Shown: piece by piece, positions 46,012 through 54,612 of the stretch
How positions within the stretch are numbered: position 1 is the first letter of the stretch
Layout of the letters: the number at the start of each line of letters is the position of its first letter
From: Alteromonas ponticola
Lineage (GTDB): Bacteria > Pseudomonadota > Gammaproteobacteria > Enterobacterales > Alteromonadaceae
DNA: 64,000 nt
Reading direction: 5' to 3'
NCBI RefSeq assembly: GCF_012911815.1
Contig: NZ_JAATNW010000001.1
Span: 62,001 to 126,000, forward strand
Notes under the pieces: model-generated
What the model saw: the letters and a program-made list of their open reading frames with translations, nothing else
The model's database searches: none
What the model was told of the DNA's origin: nothing
Translations under genes and position numbers: made by a program

Positions 46012-46867
46012 CTTTACCGACTCCTTCGTAGGCAATAACTTTAATTTTGCTATCGGGCAAACGCTGTTTTTGTTGTTCATAAATAAACTGAGCCAGGCAT
46101 TCGACTGTGGAATCTGTAGTAATGACTTCGCAGGCAGATTTATGCATGATCAGCTCAAAATAGCCCTGAGACGACTCATACGCAAAACACCAGTAGTCGC
46201 TGGCATTGTCAATTTGTCCGGTTATTTTTCTCGAGGAAATGTCCACCAGGTCTTCTTCTGTAGCAATATAAATATCTGCCCAGCGTTCAGCCCAATTTTT
46301 CTGACTTTGCTGGTCCACTTTATCGTTGCTAAAGAGATCAATTCTTGAGCGATGCCCATGCGCGATACGTTGGCAGTTGCCGTCGTGTTTTTTCAAACCA
46401 TGCGTATAATGGTAATAAGGAACGTCGATTATTTCAGTGCGCAAATTTAACGTGATGTTATCTACATTATCGGGCAGATGGGTCGCGATAATTTCTTTCA
46501 AATAGTCACCAACAGATGCCATGGTTACCGTATCACTATAAATAAACGCATAAGCTTCCGCAGGGCAACGCAGCATTATCTGGCGCGCATCAGCACATTG
46601 AAAGCGAACTTCTACTTCTGATTCATCACCACTGTTAATTACTGTTGTAGCAGAGTGTTCAGCGGGAACCAATAACTTGTGATCGACATATTCATCAATC
46701 AGCCGTTTGAGATTCTTTTTAACAATGCCGAAATCCTGAACCATACTCTCTTCGTTCAGCTCGCCATCTAAAATGACATCTACGATCCAGCTTTCCCCCA
46801 CCATGCCACGCTCGTGGCAGAGGTAAGAAAAATCCATCACGGTAAGGTCATTAACAAATAATTGCAT
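45992..46867 (-). CDS. 6-pyruvoyltetrahydropterin/6-carboxytetrahydropterin synthase family, two-domain
   Basis: 291 residues, about twice a QueD subunit (about 120). The N-half has the DF...K and VDHKLL (Asp-His) elements but lacks the HGH zinc motif (VGES instead). The C-half has THGLKKHDGNCQRIAHGHRS, supplying catalytic Cys and zinc His, with a conserved Glu near the end (IAYEGVG), but lacks the intact Asp-His pair. The active site therefore seems divided between the halves. It could act in queuosine (QueD) or pterin metabolism; substrate unproven. It precedes the M23 gene, which overlaps it. Confidence 0.78.
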   Translation of the reverse strand: MQLFVNDLTVMDFSYLCHERGMVGESWIVDVILDGELNEESMVQDFGIVKKNLKRLIDEYVDHKLLVPAEHSATTVINSGDESEVEVRFQCADARQIMLRCPAEAYAFIYSDTVTMASVGDYLKEIIATHLPDNVDNITLNLRTEIIDVPYYHYTHGLKKHDGNCQRIAHGHRSRIDLFSNDKVDQQSQKNWAERWADIYIATEEDLVDISSRKITGQIDNASDYWCFAYESSQGYFELIMHKSACEVITTDSTVECLAQFIYEQQKQRLPDSKIKVIAYEGVGKGAMVAD

Positions 46868-46952
46868 GTTACCCTTATTTAGCTTTTCGCTTAGTGCTAA
46901 CTACGATTTTAAATCGCATTAGTATACGTGTTTTAACAACTGTTCGCAGGCC

Positions 46953-48011
46953 TTATTCGGTACCTGACTGCCGACTTAATTGGTCTTTCAGATTCGGCGG
47001 AATCCCTTTGATGGTTAATGTGTCGGTACTTGGATTATAAATAATTTTATCGCCGAGAAGTTTGCGTTCAAAACTTAGACTTAACCCGCCACCTTGTCCG
47101 GTGAATTTGGCAAGTTGCTTTAATGCCGCCGGATCAGGTTGAAAAGAATCCTCCAGTGGCGCCTCCAAACCTGAACTAAATGCCTTGAAGTTATGCTGCG
47201 ATGCCTCATCACTGGGCAAACGAGCAGACAACTCTGTAACTGACAGATTTTCACCACTGTCTATTTTTTCCTTAAAATACGATTTAACTTCCTGACGATG
47301 TTGTTCCTGCTCCTGTGGTGCCAGATTCTCGCTGGCTAAGTAAGCATCAACCGTGCTGACCAATTGCTTGTTTTGCTGTTTTACGTCGACCAGTTCTTCA
47401 CAACCGATAAACTGCATGAAAAAATCGGATACCTTTCTGCCCATACGCCCTTTTATAAAAGCGATGTAACGCTGTTGTTCCGGCTGGATCTGCCATTGGG
47501 TCATATCGATACGTACGGCCAATTGCATGCGCGCCAAATCCAGGTGCTCTTTTGCGGTTAACTCCAGCGCTTGATTCACCTCAACATGAGAGCGAGTATT
47601 AAGCAACGTAATCATCAGATACTGGGTGGCAAGGTATTCATACTGACAAAAAATCAGAAACCCGGTTTCCACTTGTCCTGTATCGGTTAATGCCTGAATC
47701 AGTTTGTGCGCTGATTGCAGCGAGAATTGATGAAACTGCTGTTCCAGGTCATCACCGCCAGCCTTCTGTGCTGCGACAAACTCCTGCAAACAAAGATTGA
47801 AGGCCATGCTCTGTGCATCGTCTGCATCGTGTTCAACAAAGTGCCCTACCCCTTTGCCCGGTTTGGTATTGAAACTGTGATTGATCTGGTGCGCCAGATG
47901 TTCAATTTCAGGCGTGACAGTAAGGCATTTTTCGCGGGGTATTGCCTGTATTTTGCCTTCATCATTCACAACAATACGATGAACAACAAAATGATGAATC
48001 AGTGCGCTCAT
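46953..48011 (-). CDS. yejK: nucleoid-associated protein YejK (NdpA)
   Basis: 352 residues. Family signatures: MSALIHHFVVHRIVVNDEG at the start, GKGVGHFVEHDADDA, IKGRMGRKVSDFFMQFIGC and the conserved C-terminus with LSLSFERKLLGDKI. Abundant nucleoid-associated protein in gammaproteobacteria. Divergent from yejL-yejM, the same gene neighbourhood as in E. coli. Confidence 0.95.
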   Translation of the reverse strand: MSALIHHFVVHRIVVNDEGKIQAIPREKCLTVTPEIEHLAHQINHSFNTKPGKGVGHFVEHDADDAQSMAFNLCLQEFVAAQKAGGDDLEQQFHQFSLQSAHKLIQALTDTGQVETGFLIFCQYEYLATQYLMITLLNTRSHVEVNQALELTAKEHLDLARMQLAVRIDMTQWQIQPEQQRYIAFIKGRMGRKVSDFFMQFIGCEELVDVKQQNKQLVSTVDAYLASENLAPQEQEQHRQEVKSYFKEKIDSGENLSVTELSARLPSDEASQHNFKAFSSGLEAPLEDSFQPDPAALKQLAKFTGQGGGLSLSFERKLLGDKIIYNPSTDTLTIKGIPPNLKDQLSRQSGTE

Positions 48012-48085
48012 AGAGTAAAATTTGCCCTTTTCTTAAAAATTGTTTGAAAAATACCCGAGGATAAGGGAGTTTAGTGAATGAATGA

Positions 48086-48113
48086 TTGTTATCACTCAAA
48101 CAACGATTATAAT
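48086..48113 (+). promoter_or_regulatory. probable sigma-70 promoter of yejL-yejM
   Basis: TTGTTA (48086-48091), 16-bp spacer and a consensus TATAAT (48108-48113), giving a leader of about 50 nt before the yejL ATG at 48172. An AATGATT / AATCATT inverted repeat brackets the promoter. Confidence 0.55.
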
Positions 48114-48171
48114 CATTTTATTCAAGAATTTATTCTTTTTATAAAAGAAAACATAAAAAAGAGACAACATA

Positions 48172-48387
48172 ATGCCTCAACAAAGCCGTTATCAGGATAA
48201 AGATTTTGAAGCCCTGATGAACAAAGTCATTCTGACACTGGAACAGGAAGATGCCGACCGCGATTTATCGTTAATGGTACTGGGAAACGTGATCACCCAT
48301 ATCATGAATACGCAAGTTCCAGCAGCCAACCGTAAGCAATTCGCTGAGCAATTCACCAATATTCTCAAAAAAAGCATTAACGAGTAA
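48172..48387 (+). CDS. yejL: YejL family protein (DUF1414)
   Basis: 71 residues, same size and pattern as E. coli YejL: MPQQSRYQDKDFEALMNKV, HIMNTQVPAANRKQFAEQF and a short Lys/Asn tail. Small acidic helical protein of unknown function. It lies 11 bp upstream of the yejM-type gene. Confidence 0.93.
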   Translation: MPQQSRYQDKDFEALMNKVILTLEQEDADRDLSLMVLGNVITHIMNTQVPAANRKQFAEQFTNILKKSINE

Positions 48388-48398
48388 CCTGAAGAATT

Positions 48399-49928
48399 AT
48401 GATATTAGCTGAATCGCCGAGACGGCAACGCGTCACTAAACTGGTTAGCTGGGGACACTGGTTTGCTTTTGTAAACATCTTTCTGGCATTGATAATTGCT
48501 TCGGTGTTTATTTTTTCATCACCGGGACCTGATTCGATCATCGGCACGCTTTATTTGCTGTCAAACTGGTTTGGTCACATTGGCTTTTTGACCTTTGCAG
48601 GCTTTGTCATATTCGTTTTGCCGCTATGCTACGTGGCAACCAACCCTAAGATAATCAAATCGTTGGCGTCGGTTATTGCTGCACTTGGTTTGGCACTACT
48701 GGCGTTTGATGCGCTGTTGTATAATCGTACTGGCTTTCATTTAAATTTTAGCTCCACCGATTTACTCAGAAGCGAAGCGCAGACACAAATCAGTCAATTC
48801 GGTCCTCAGCAATGGGGTTACTTATTGCTACTTTTCGTCATCTGGCTTGGCTTCCAGTTGGTCCTGGCAAATGCGATTTGGAAACGGATAGATCGGTTTC
48901 AGCAGCGCAAAATTGGTATGCCAGTCACGGTTTTCTTTGTGGTTTGTTTCGTCAGCAGCCACGTAGTCCACGTATGGGCTGACGCCGCGCTCTATCAACC
49001 GATAATAAAACAGGACAATATGTTTCCCTTATCCTACCCTGCTACGGCAAAGACGACCATGTCGCGCTACGGCTTGCTGGATTTAGAAACCTATGAAGAA
49101 CGCAAGCAATTACAGTTTGCTCCCGACATCCACCAAATCGTTTATCCCACTGAGCCGGTGTATTGTGCAATTGATAACAGCAATACCACCTATCTGATCG
49201 TGCAGACGGACAATGGCAGTGAGCTGGACACTAGCGCACTGAATTTAAATAAGTCAGATAAGTATTTTACTAACGCATCGTCACTAGACGCCTTAATCAT
49301 GTCCACCTTGTTTGGTGTACCAGAAATTTACTTTGAGAGTCTTACTCAGGAGCGTCCGGTGTTAATGGAACTGCCTGAGGCATTAGGAATGCCTGTGGCA
49401 ATCCATATTGATGAGTCGTTACCCACCAGTATGCTCAATGATTACAAGCAACCCATTGAAAGTTCAGGTGCTGGCTTGCACATCGCATTTCTCCCCGCAT
49501 CTAAGATAAATGCATTTATAGATGATGAGAAAGTGGACCTGGAAAAAAACCAGCTAATTATCGCCACCGGGTTTGCACAGGGTTCGGGCGTGCAAAGAGG
49601 TGCATTGCTGACTAACCTTGATGTCAAAGCTGACGCTATCAGCACAGAAGATTTAGCACCCACTATTTTAAATTCACTGGGTTGTAACGCGCCCAGCCAG
49701 TTTTATTCTACCGGTCAGGATTTTACCAACCCCCAACGCAACTGGTTGGTCAGCACGTCTGGTGAGCGGGTAATTGTAATCCATGAAAATCAACGAATTG
49801 AAGTGTTGAGTAACGGCAGTTACGAGATCACCAATATTGATAACGGCAATCGTAGCAATGCGTCGCTTAATGTTGATTTGCTAAGTCGGGCGATAAAACA
49901 ACTAACCCGGTTTTCGCAACCTCACTGA
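48399..49928 (+). CDS. yejM: YejM/PbgA (LapC)-like membrane protein with reduced sulfatase-like domain
   Basis: 509 residues against about 586 in E. coli YejM. The N-terminal DUF3413 part has five membrane helices (about residues 20-195), including AIWKRIDRFQQRKIGM after the fourth. The periplasmic part keeps only an outline of the alkaline-phosphatase/sulfatase fold: the motif LLLVVESLRAD of E. coli corresponds to NTTYLIVQTDNGSE and the Thr/Ser metal nucleophile region is lost. YejM controls LPS synthesis through LapB and FtsH in enterics; that regulatory role does not need catalysis. The order yejK-yejL-yejM supports orthology. It overlaps the convergent gmhB by 7 bp. Confidence 0.82.
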   Translation: MILAESPRRQRVTKLVSWGHWFAFVNIFLALIIASVFIFSSPGPDSIIGTLYLLSNWFGHIGFLTFAGFVIFVLPLCYVATNPKIIKSLASVIAALGLALLAFDALLYNRTGFHLNFSSTDLLRSEAQTQISQFGPQQWGYLLLLFVIWLGFQLVLANAIWKRIDRFQQRKIGMPVTVFFVVCFVSSHVVHVWADAALYQPIIKQDNMFPLSYPATAKTTMSRYGLLDLETYEERKQLQFAPDIHQIVYPTEPVYCAIDNSNTTYLIVQTDNGSELDTSALNLNKSDKYFTNASSLDALIMSTLFGVPEIYFESLTQERPVLMELPEALGMPVAIHIDESLPTSMLNDYKQPIESSGAGLHIAFLPASKINAFIDDEKVDLEKNQLIIATGFAQGSGVQRGALLTNLDVKADAISTEDLAPTILNSLGCNAPSQFYSTGQDFTNPQRNWLVSTSGERVIVIHENQRIEVLSNGSYEITNIDNGNRSNASLNVDLLSRAIKQLTRFSQPH

Positions 49929-50473
49929 GATATCACTACTGCGGGTTCAATTTCAGTAATAGCACTAAACGTGTGGGTACAGGAAGCAGCGATGGCATTT
50001 TGCTTTTTTTCTGTCACCCACAATCGTATTGGCACCCCTGCTGCCCGTGCTGCTTCTAAATCACGTATGCTGTCGCCGATCATCACTGAGCGACTCAGAT
50101 CAATGTTGTAATCCTGCGCCGCTTTGAGCAATAAGCCTGGTTTAGGCTTTCGACACTCACAATCCGTTAGGTATTCACCTTTGCCATCGGTGGGATGATG
50201 AGGGCAAAAATAAACGGGAACAGGTGCAATATCGTGGGCCTGAAAACGCGTATTCATCCACTCACATAACCTTTTGAACGTCTCTTCGCTGTAGTAGCCC
50301 CTGCCAATACCCGATTGATTGGTCACTATGATGGGCAGATAACCGGCCTTAGTGAAGCGTTCAATCAGCCTGAATATGCCTTCAACAAACTCGAAATCAG
50401 CAATTTTTCCAACGTACCCTTTGTCAATATTTATAATCCCATCACGATCGAGAAACAGTGCTTTATTGTGCAT
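49922..50473 (-). CDS. gmhB: D-glycero-beta-D-manno-heptose-1,7-bisphosphate 7-phosphatase
   Basis: Third step of ADP-heptose synthesis for the LPS core. 183-residue HAD phosphatase: FLDRDGIINID (nucleophile Asp), VTNQSGIGRGYY, zinc-binding CPHHP and CECRKPKPGLL, and MIGDSIRDLEAARAAG. The zinc loop and length separate GmhB from histidinol phosphatase. It overlaps the end of rlmA by 11 bp, so the two are cotranscribed. Confidence 0.93.
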   Translation of the reverse strand: MHNKALFLDRDGIINIDKGYVGKIADFEFVEGIFRLIERFTKAGYLPIIVTNQSGIGRGYYSEETFKRLCEWMNTRFQAHDIAPVPVYFCPHHPTDGKGEYLTDCECRKPKPGLLLKAAQDYNIDLSRSVMIGDSIRDLEAARAAGVPIRLWVTEKKQNAIAASCTHTFSAITEIEPAVVISQ

Positions 50474-51320
50474 GTTCTGGCTCCTTTGGGTCGGGCAAAG
50501 ATAACTTCCACAGGGTTAATGCAAAGTCAGCAGTGACGCTTTGCAGCGAATTTTCTATCTGTGCACGCTTGTCCTCTGTCAACTTCCACACATAGGGGGT
50601 CATGTTCAGAAGCCCCTGTTTTCTATCTGGGTCGTCAAGTTCAAGCTGGAATGAGACTTGGTGCGTTGAGACTGGTGTGAACTTGCTTGATCCCTGCTCT
50701 TGTTGAACATGCTGTTTAGGATTGGAATAGATTTTTTGTTTCAATTCCCATAAATGATTTGGGCCTGGTTCAACCATTATCAAAAGCCCGCGAGGACGTA
50801 ATATCCTGGCATACTCAATCATTTTACCCGGAGCAAAGACCTGTAACACGACATCTTGCGACGCTGCTGGCAGTGGCAGTTTGAAATTACTCGCCACCGC
50901 GAATCGCGCTTGGTTAAAGGCTTTTGCTGCTGCCTCAATGGCGAACTTCGAGATATCGACTCCGGCACTGCATACAGGTATGCCTTTGCCCTTTAACGAC
51001 ATGGCGATATTTTGCAGATAACTGCCCTCTCCGCACCCAGCTTCAAATAAAGATAAGGTATCGTCTTGGTTTAAGCAAATATTGGCGGTAATAAGCTCAG
51101 TCAGCTTGTCCATTAAGGGGGTATACCCGCCACTTGCGTGAAACAGTCTTCTGGCTTTTACCATGAGTTTGTTATCGCCAGGCTCAAGTGATTGCTTGTA
51201 CTGTACGGGTAAAAGATTTAAATAGCCTGATTTGGCCTCATCAAAGCTGTGTCGATTGGTACAGGCCCATGTTTTACCGGTTCTAATCAAGCTTTGTGAG
51301 CAGAGTGGACATAACCACAT
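50463..51320 (-). CDS. rlmA: 23S rRNA (guanine(745)-N1)-methyltransferase RlmA
   Basis: RlmA methylates G745 of 23S rRNA. 285 residues. N-terminal zinc finger CPLC...CTNRHSFD, then GYLNLLPVQYKQS and the SAM-binding FEAGCGEGSYL, all typical of RlmA. The ATG at 51320 gives MWLCPLCSQ, the family start; a longer frame from a TTG at 51338 is less likely. An isolated terminator separates it from mmsB upstream. Confidence 0.93.
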   Translation of the reverse strand: MWLCPLCSQSLIRTGKTWACTNRHSFDEAKSGYLNLLPVQYKQSLEPGDNKLMVKARRLFHASGGYTPLMDKLTELITANICLNQDDTLSLFEAGCGEGSYLQNIAMSLKGKGIPVCSAGVDISKFAIEAAAKAFNQARFAVASNFKLPLPAASQDVVLQVFAPGKMIEYARILRPRGLLIMVEPGPNHLWELKQKIYSNPKQHVQQEQGSSKFTPVSTHQVSFQLELDDPDRKQGLLNMTPYVWKLTEDKRAQIENSLQSVTADFALTLWKLSLPDPKEPEHAQ

Positions 51321-51370
51321 GTGATGCAACTCTTGCAAAAAACAATGCGGGGAATTGTAACAAGTTAACG

Positions 51371-51402
51371 TGAAAGAAGAAAAGAGAGGGACACGCCCTC
51401 TC
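51371..51402 (-). terminator. terminator of the valine-degradation operon
   Basis: Perfect 7-bp stem GAGAGGG / CCCTCTC (51384-51390, 51396-51402) with a 5-nt loop; on the minus strand followed by TTTTCTTCTTTC. It lies 2 bp after the mmsB stop. Confidence 0.85.
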
Positions 51403-51404
51403 CA

Positions 51405-52292
51405 TCAGGATTTGCCAAACAATTGAAAGATGCTTGAAAAATCTTTATCGGCGTTCCCTTTATTTTGATGTAACTTATACAAACTTTGTGCGGTGGCAGC
51501 CATGGGTGTGGATGACTCACTGTTGGCAGCTGCATTCATTGCCAGAGTGAGGTCTTTGTTCATAAGTTTAACCATGAACCCGCCCTGATAGTCTTTTGAC
51601 GCAGGTACATTCTCCATCACACCTGGGCAGGGGTTATACTTTTGTAACGTCCAGTTACAGCCCGAGCTTTGGAGCATAATATCCGACACGACTTTCGGGT
51701 CCAGGCCATTATCAATTGCCAGTTGCAATGCTTCAGACGTACCCGCCATCAGCACGGCAAGAAGCATGTTGTTGCAAATCTTGGCGACTTGCCCTGCTCC
51801 CGTATCGCCTGCATGAAACAGGTTTTTGCCCATACACTGTAAAACAGGCGTTGCTTTGGCAATCGCTTCTTCCTTGCCGCCCATGATAAAGGTAAGCGTA
51901 CCCGCCTGTGCGCCGGCGGTACCACCGGACACAGGCGCATCGACAAAGAGTCGCCCTGCCGCCGTAACCGCTTCACCGACCCCTCTGGCCGATTCAGCAT
52001 CAATGGTACTCGAATCAATCAATAGAGTGCCTGGCTGCGTTGCTTCAATTAAGCCCTGCTCTCCCAGATAGAGCGACTTAACGTGCTTAGCGGCGGGCAG
52101 CATAGTAATAACAACATTGGCATCTTTAACGGCTTCGATGGCGCTGGCCGCTGCTTTTGCCCCTTTACTTTTAAGTGAGGCAACGGCCTCGGCAACCAGA
52201 TCAAACACTGTAACCTGCATACCACTCTTAATCAGGTTTTCTGCCATGGGGCCACCCATGTTGCCTAAACCGATGAACGCTATTTTATTCAT
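51405..52292 (-). CDS. mmsB: 3-hydroxyisobutyrate dehydrogenase
   Basis: Oxidises 3-hydroxyisobutyrate to methylmalonate semialdehyde with NAD+. 295 residues: Rossmann loop FIGLGNMGGPMAENL, substrate loop DAPVSGGTAGAQAGTLT, and catalytic Lys in GAGQVAKICNNMLL (near 170). Last gene of the mms operon: the ATG is 1 bp after the stop of the hydrolase gene. A distant relative lies at 60.6 kb. Confidence 0.95.
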   Translation of the reverse strand: MNKIAFIGLGNMGGPMAENLIKSGMQVTVFDLVAEAVASLKSKGAKAAASAIEAVKDANVVITMLPAAKHVKSLYLGEQGLIEATQPGTLLIDSSTIDAESARGVGEAVTAAGRLFVDAPVSGGTAGAQAGTLTFIMGGKEEAIAKATPVLQCMGKNLFHAGDTGAGQVAKICNNMLLAVLMAGTSEALQLAIDNGLDPKVVSDIMLQSSGCNWTLQKYNPCPGVMENVPASKDYQGGFMVKLMNKDLTLAMNAAANSESSTPMAATAQSLYKLHQNKGNADKDFSSIFQLFGKS

Positions 52293-52293
52293 A

Positions 52294-53433
52294 TTATTCT
52301 CCTAACAGCGATAATGGGTGAGTGTCTTGTTTCCAGGGTGACTCGAAAAAGTGTGCAATTAAGGATTCTGGAACCTCTTCTACCGAACTGTAGCGCCAGT
52401 TTGGTGTGCCATCTTTGTCGATGAGCAGCGCTCTCACGCCTTCCTGAAACTCGCCCACTTCACCGCAGCGGCAAGACATGATCAGCTCCATTCTAAAACA
52501 ATCAGCTAAAGATAGTTCCGCGCCACGCTTAATTTGTTCATAAACTAAGTGTGCAGTGATCGGTGAGCCTGCTGACAACGTTTTCTGCGCACGTGATAGC
52601 CACTTATCATCACCGCTTTGCATGTGCTTTATGTTTTGCACCACTTCAGCAAGGGAATCAGCGCTGCACAATTCGTCAATCAGGTTCTGTCGACTTTCTA
52701 CATTCGAATGCGCAATCTCATTCTTTTCAGGCGCAAAGCTGGCGAGCAAGTGGCTCAGTTTTGCAGATACATCGTCTTCACTTAACCAATCATGTGCCAG
52801 TATTGCGTCAAGTGCATTTTCCCTTGCAGTGTCGGCGCAGAGAAGATCTGCGAGACCTACAAAGCGGGCGTCAGCAGCATTGATACTGGCTCCAGTCAAC
52901 CCAAGAAACAAACCGCTTTTGCCGGGTAAGCGCGGAAGAAAGTAACTGCCGCCGACATCCGGATAAAGACCTATGGTAATTTCTGGCATCGCCAGTCTCG
53001 AGCTTGGCGTGACAACTCTGTGACTAGCGCCGCAAAGTAGCCCCATACCACCACCCATAACGATTCCACTACCCCATGCGATGATGGGTTTGGAATAAGT
53101 GTGAATGGTATAGTCCAATTCATATTCAACGGTAAAAAATTCTTGCAAAAAACCCGGGATCGCATCGGGCGAGGCTTTCATGGCTTGATGCATAGAAACC
53201 ACATCTCCACCTGCACAGAACGCTTTGTCTCCGACGCCATCAATCATCACCATGACAACATCTTCTCGATTCTGCCAGCTCTTCAGCGCATCTAACATGA
53301 TCTTAGCCATTTCCAGATCAAGTGCATTGAGTGCTTTGGGCTTATTCAACGTCAAATGTCCCAGGATCTGACCCGATGATGTCTCCCTTTCCTGCACGAG
53401 TACCGGGGACTGCATATCCAGGCTTTCTACCAT
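52294..53433 (-). CDS. 3-hydroxyisobutyryl-CoA hydrolase (crotonase family)
   Basis: Removes CoA from 3-hydroxyisobutyryl-CoA in valine degradation. 379 residues, the longer length of this crotonase subgroup against about 260 for simple hydratases. NKPKALNALDLEMAKIM, GDKAFCAGGDVVSMHQ, GSGIVMGGGMGLLC, PEITIGLYPDVGGSYFLPR and a C-terminal extension mark a HIBCH/IvdE-type protein. The start is ATG 53433 with AAGGAG upstream; a TTG one codon before it exists. An in-operon methacrylyl-CoA hydratase is not present, so a crotonase elsewhere must do that step, or this protein is broader in activity. Confidence 0.9.
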   Translation of the reverse strand: MVESLDMQSPVLVQERETSSGQILGHLTLNKPKALNALDLEMAKIMLDALKSWQNREDVVMVMIDGVGDKAFCAGGDVVSMHQAMKASPDAIPGFLQEFFTVEYELDYTIHTYSKPIIAWGSGIVMGGGMGLLCGASHRVVTPSSRLAMPEITIGLYPDVGGSYFLPRLPGKSGLFLGLTGASINAADARFVGLADLLCADTARENALDAILAHDWLSEDDVSAKLSHLLASFAPEKNEIAHSNVESRQNLIDELCSADSLAEVVQNIKHMQSGDDKWLSRAQKTLSAGSPITAHLVYEQIKRGAELSLADCFRMELIMSCRCGEVGEFQEGVRALLIDKDGTPNWRYSSVEEVPESLIAHFFESPWKQDTHPLSLLGE

Positions 53434-53445
53434 CAACTTTTCTCC

Positions 53446-54600
53446 TTATCGAATTTCTCTTTCATCGGATATCAAACGACGCCCGATGATGACTCGCATA
53501 ATTTCGTTGGTGCCTTCAAGAATTTGATGGACACGCACATCACGGACATGACGTTCCAGCGGATATTCTTTAATATAACCATAGCCGCCGTGCAACTGTA
53601 ATGCTTCGTTGCACACGTTGAAGCCGACGTCGGTGGCAAAGCGTTTCGCCATTGCACAATAGGTAGTTTTATCGGCGTCACCGTGGTCAAGTTTAAATGC
53701 CGCCAGACGTACCATCTGGCGGGCTGCTACGAGTTCTGTGGCCATATCTGCCAGTTTGAACTGTAACGCCTGAAACGCAGCGATGGGCTTGCCAAATTGC
53801 TCGCGCTCCTGCATGTAGTTTCTCGCTGTATTAAGCGCCTGCTGAGCCGTACCGATAGAGCAGGTTGCGATATTAATACGTCCGCCGTCAAGTCCTTGCA
53901 TTGCCAATTTAAAGCCCTGGCCTTCCTCGCCTAAACGCCAGCTTTTTTCAAGCTTTACATTGTCAAAAGTGATCATACGGGTGGGCTGCGCATTCCAGCC
54001 CATTTTCTCTTCGGCTTTGCCATAACTGATCCCCTCTGCATTAGCTGGAACGGCAAAGGCAGAAACCCCCTTAGGGCCTTCCTCCCCGGTGCGTGCCATC
54101 ACAACTAATACGTCAGTGCTTCCCGCCCCTGATATGAACACTTTACTGCCATTTAAAACGTACCCGCCGTCCTGCTCTTTAGCGGTCGATTTAAGTGATG
54201 CCGCATCGGAACCTGCACCTGGTTCGGTTAAACAGTAAGATGCCAGTTTCTGTCCGGTAACCAGATCATCGCACCACTGGTCTTTTACTTCCTGTTGCCC
54301 CCAAGTTGCAATCATCCAGGTTGCCATGTTGTGAATCGTCAGCATGGCGGTGGTCGTGGTGCAGCCCATCGCTAACTCTTCGAAAATAATGGATGAATCT
54401 AATCTTGAAAGCCCCAGGCCACCGCTCTCTTCCGGCGTGTACAGGCCACAAAAACCTAGCTCTCCTGCCTTTTGGATGGCTTCAACGGGAAAGTGGTGTT
54501 CTCTGTCCCATTGCGCCGCGAACGGCGCCAGTTCCTGTTCGGCGAATTGCTTCGCCGTTTGCGCAAAAGCGATTTGATCTTCTGTTAACTCAAAGTTCAT
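53446..54600 (-). CDS. acyl-CoA dehydrogenase (isobutyryl/branched-chain type)
   Basis: FAD enzyme, predicted to turn isobutyryl-CoA into methacrylyl-CoA in this operon. 384 residues: CLTEPGAGSDAASLKSTA (FAD/substrate signature 1), NGSKVFISGAGSTDVLVVMA, LQLHGGYGYIKEYPLERHVR (signature 2) and catalytic-region LEGTNEIMRVIIGR near the C-terminus. Electrons would pass to ETF, which is not in the window. It lies 12 bp after mmsA and 12 bp before the hydrolase start. Substrate assignment rests mainly on the operon. Confidence 0.9.
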   Translation of the reverse strand: MNFELTEDQIAFAQTAKQFAEQELAPFAAQWDREHHFPVEAIQKAGELGFCGLYTPEESGGLGLSRLDSSIIFEELAMGCTTTTAMLTIHNMATWMIATWGQQEVKDQWCDDLVTGQKLASYCLTEPGAGSDAASLKSTAKEQDGGYVLNGSKVFISGAGSTDVLVVMARTGEEGPKGVSAFAVPANAEGISYGKAEEKMGWNAQPTRMITFDNVKLEKSWRLGEEGQGFKLAMQGLDGGRINIATCSIGTAQQALNTARNYMQEREQFGKPIAAFQALQFKLADMATELVAARQMVRLAAFKLDHGDADKTTYCAMAKRFATDVGFNVCNEALQLHGGYGYIKEYPLERHVRDVRVHQILEGTNEIMRVIIGRRLISDEREIR

Positions 54601-54612
54601 GCAAGTACCTGC

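Noticed and set aside
46012..46080. Upstream ATG extending the M23 protein by 23 residues
   Set aside because: The GTG at 46011 has AAGGAG upstream and yields a normal signal peptide; the extension would place charged residues before it.
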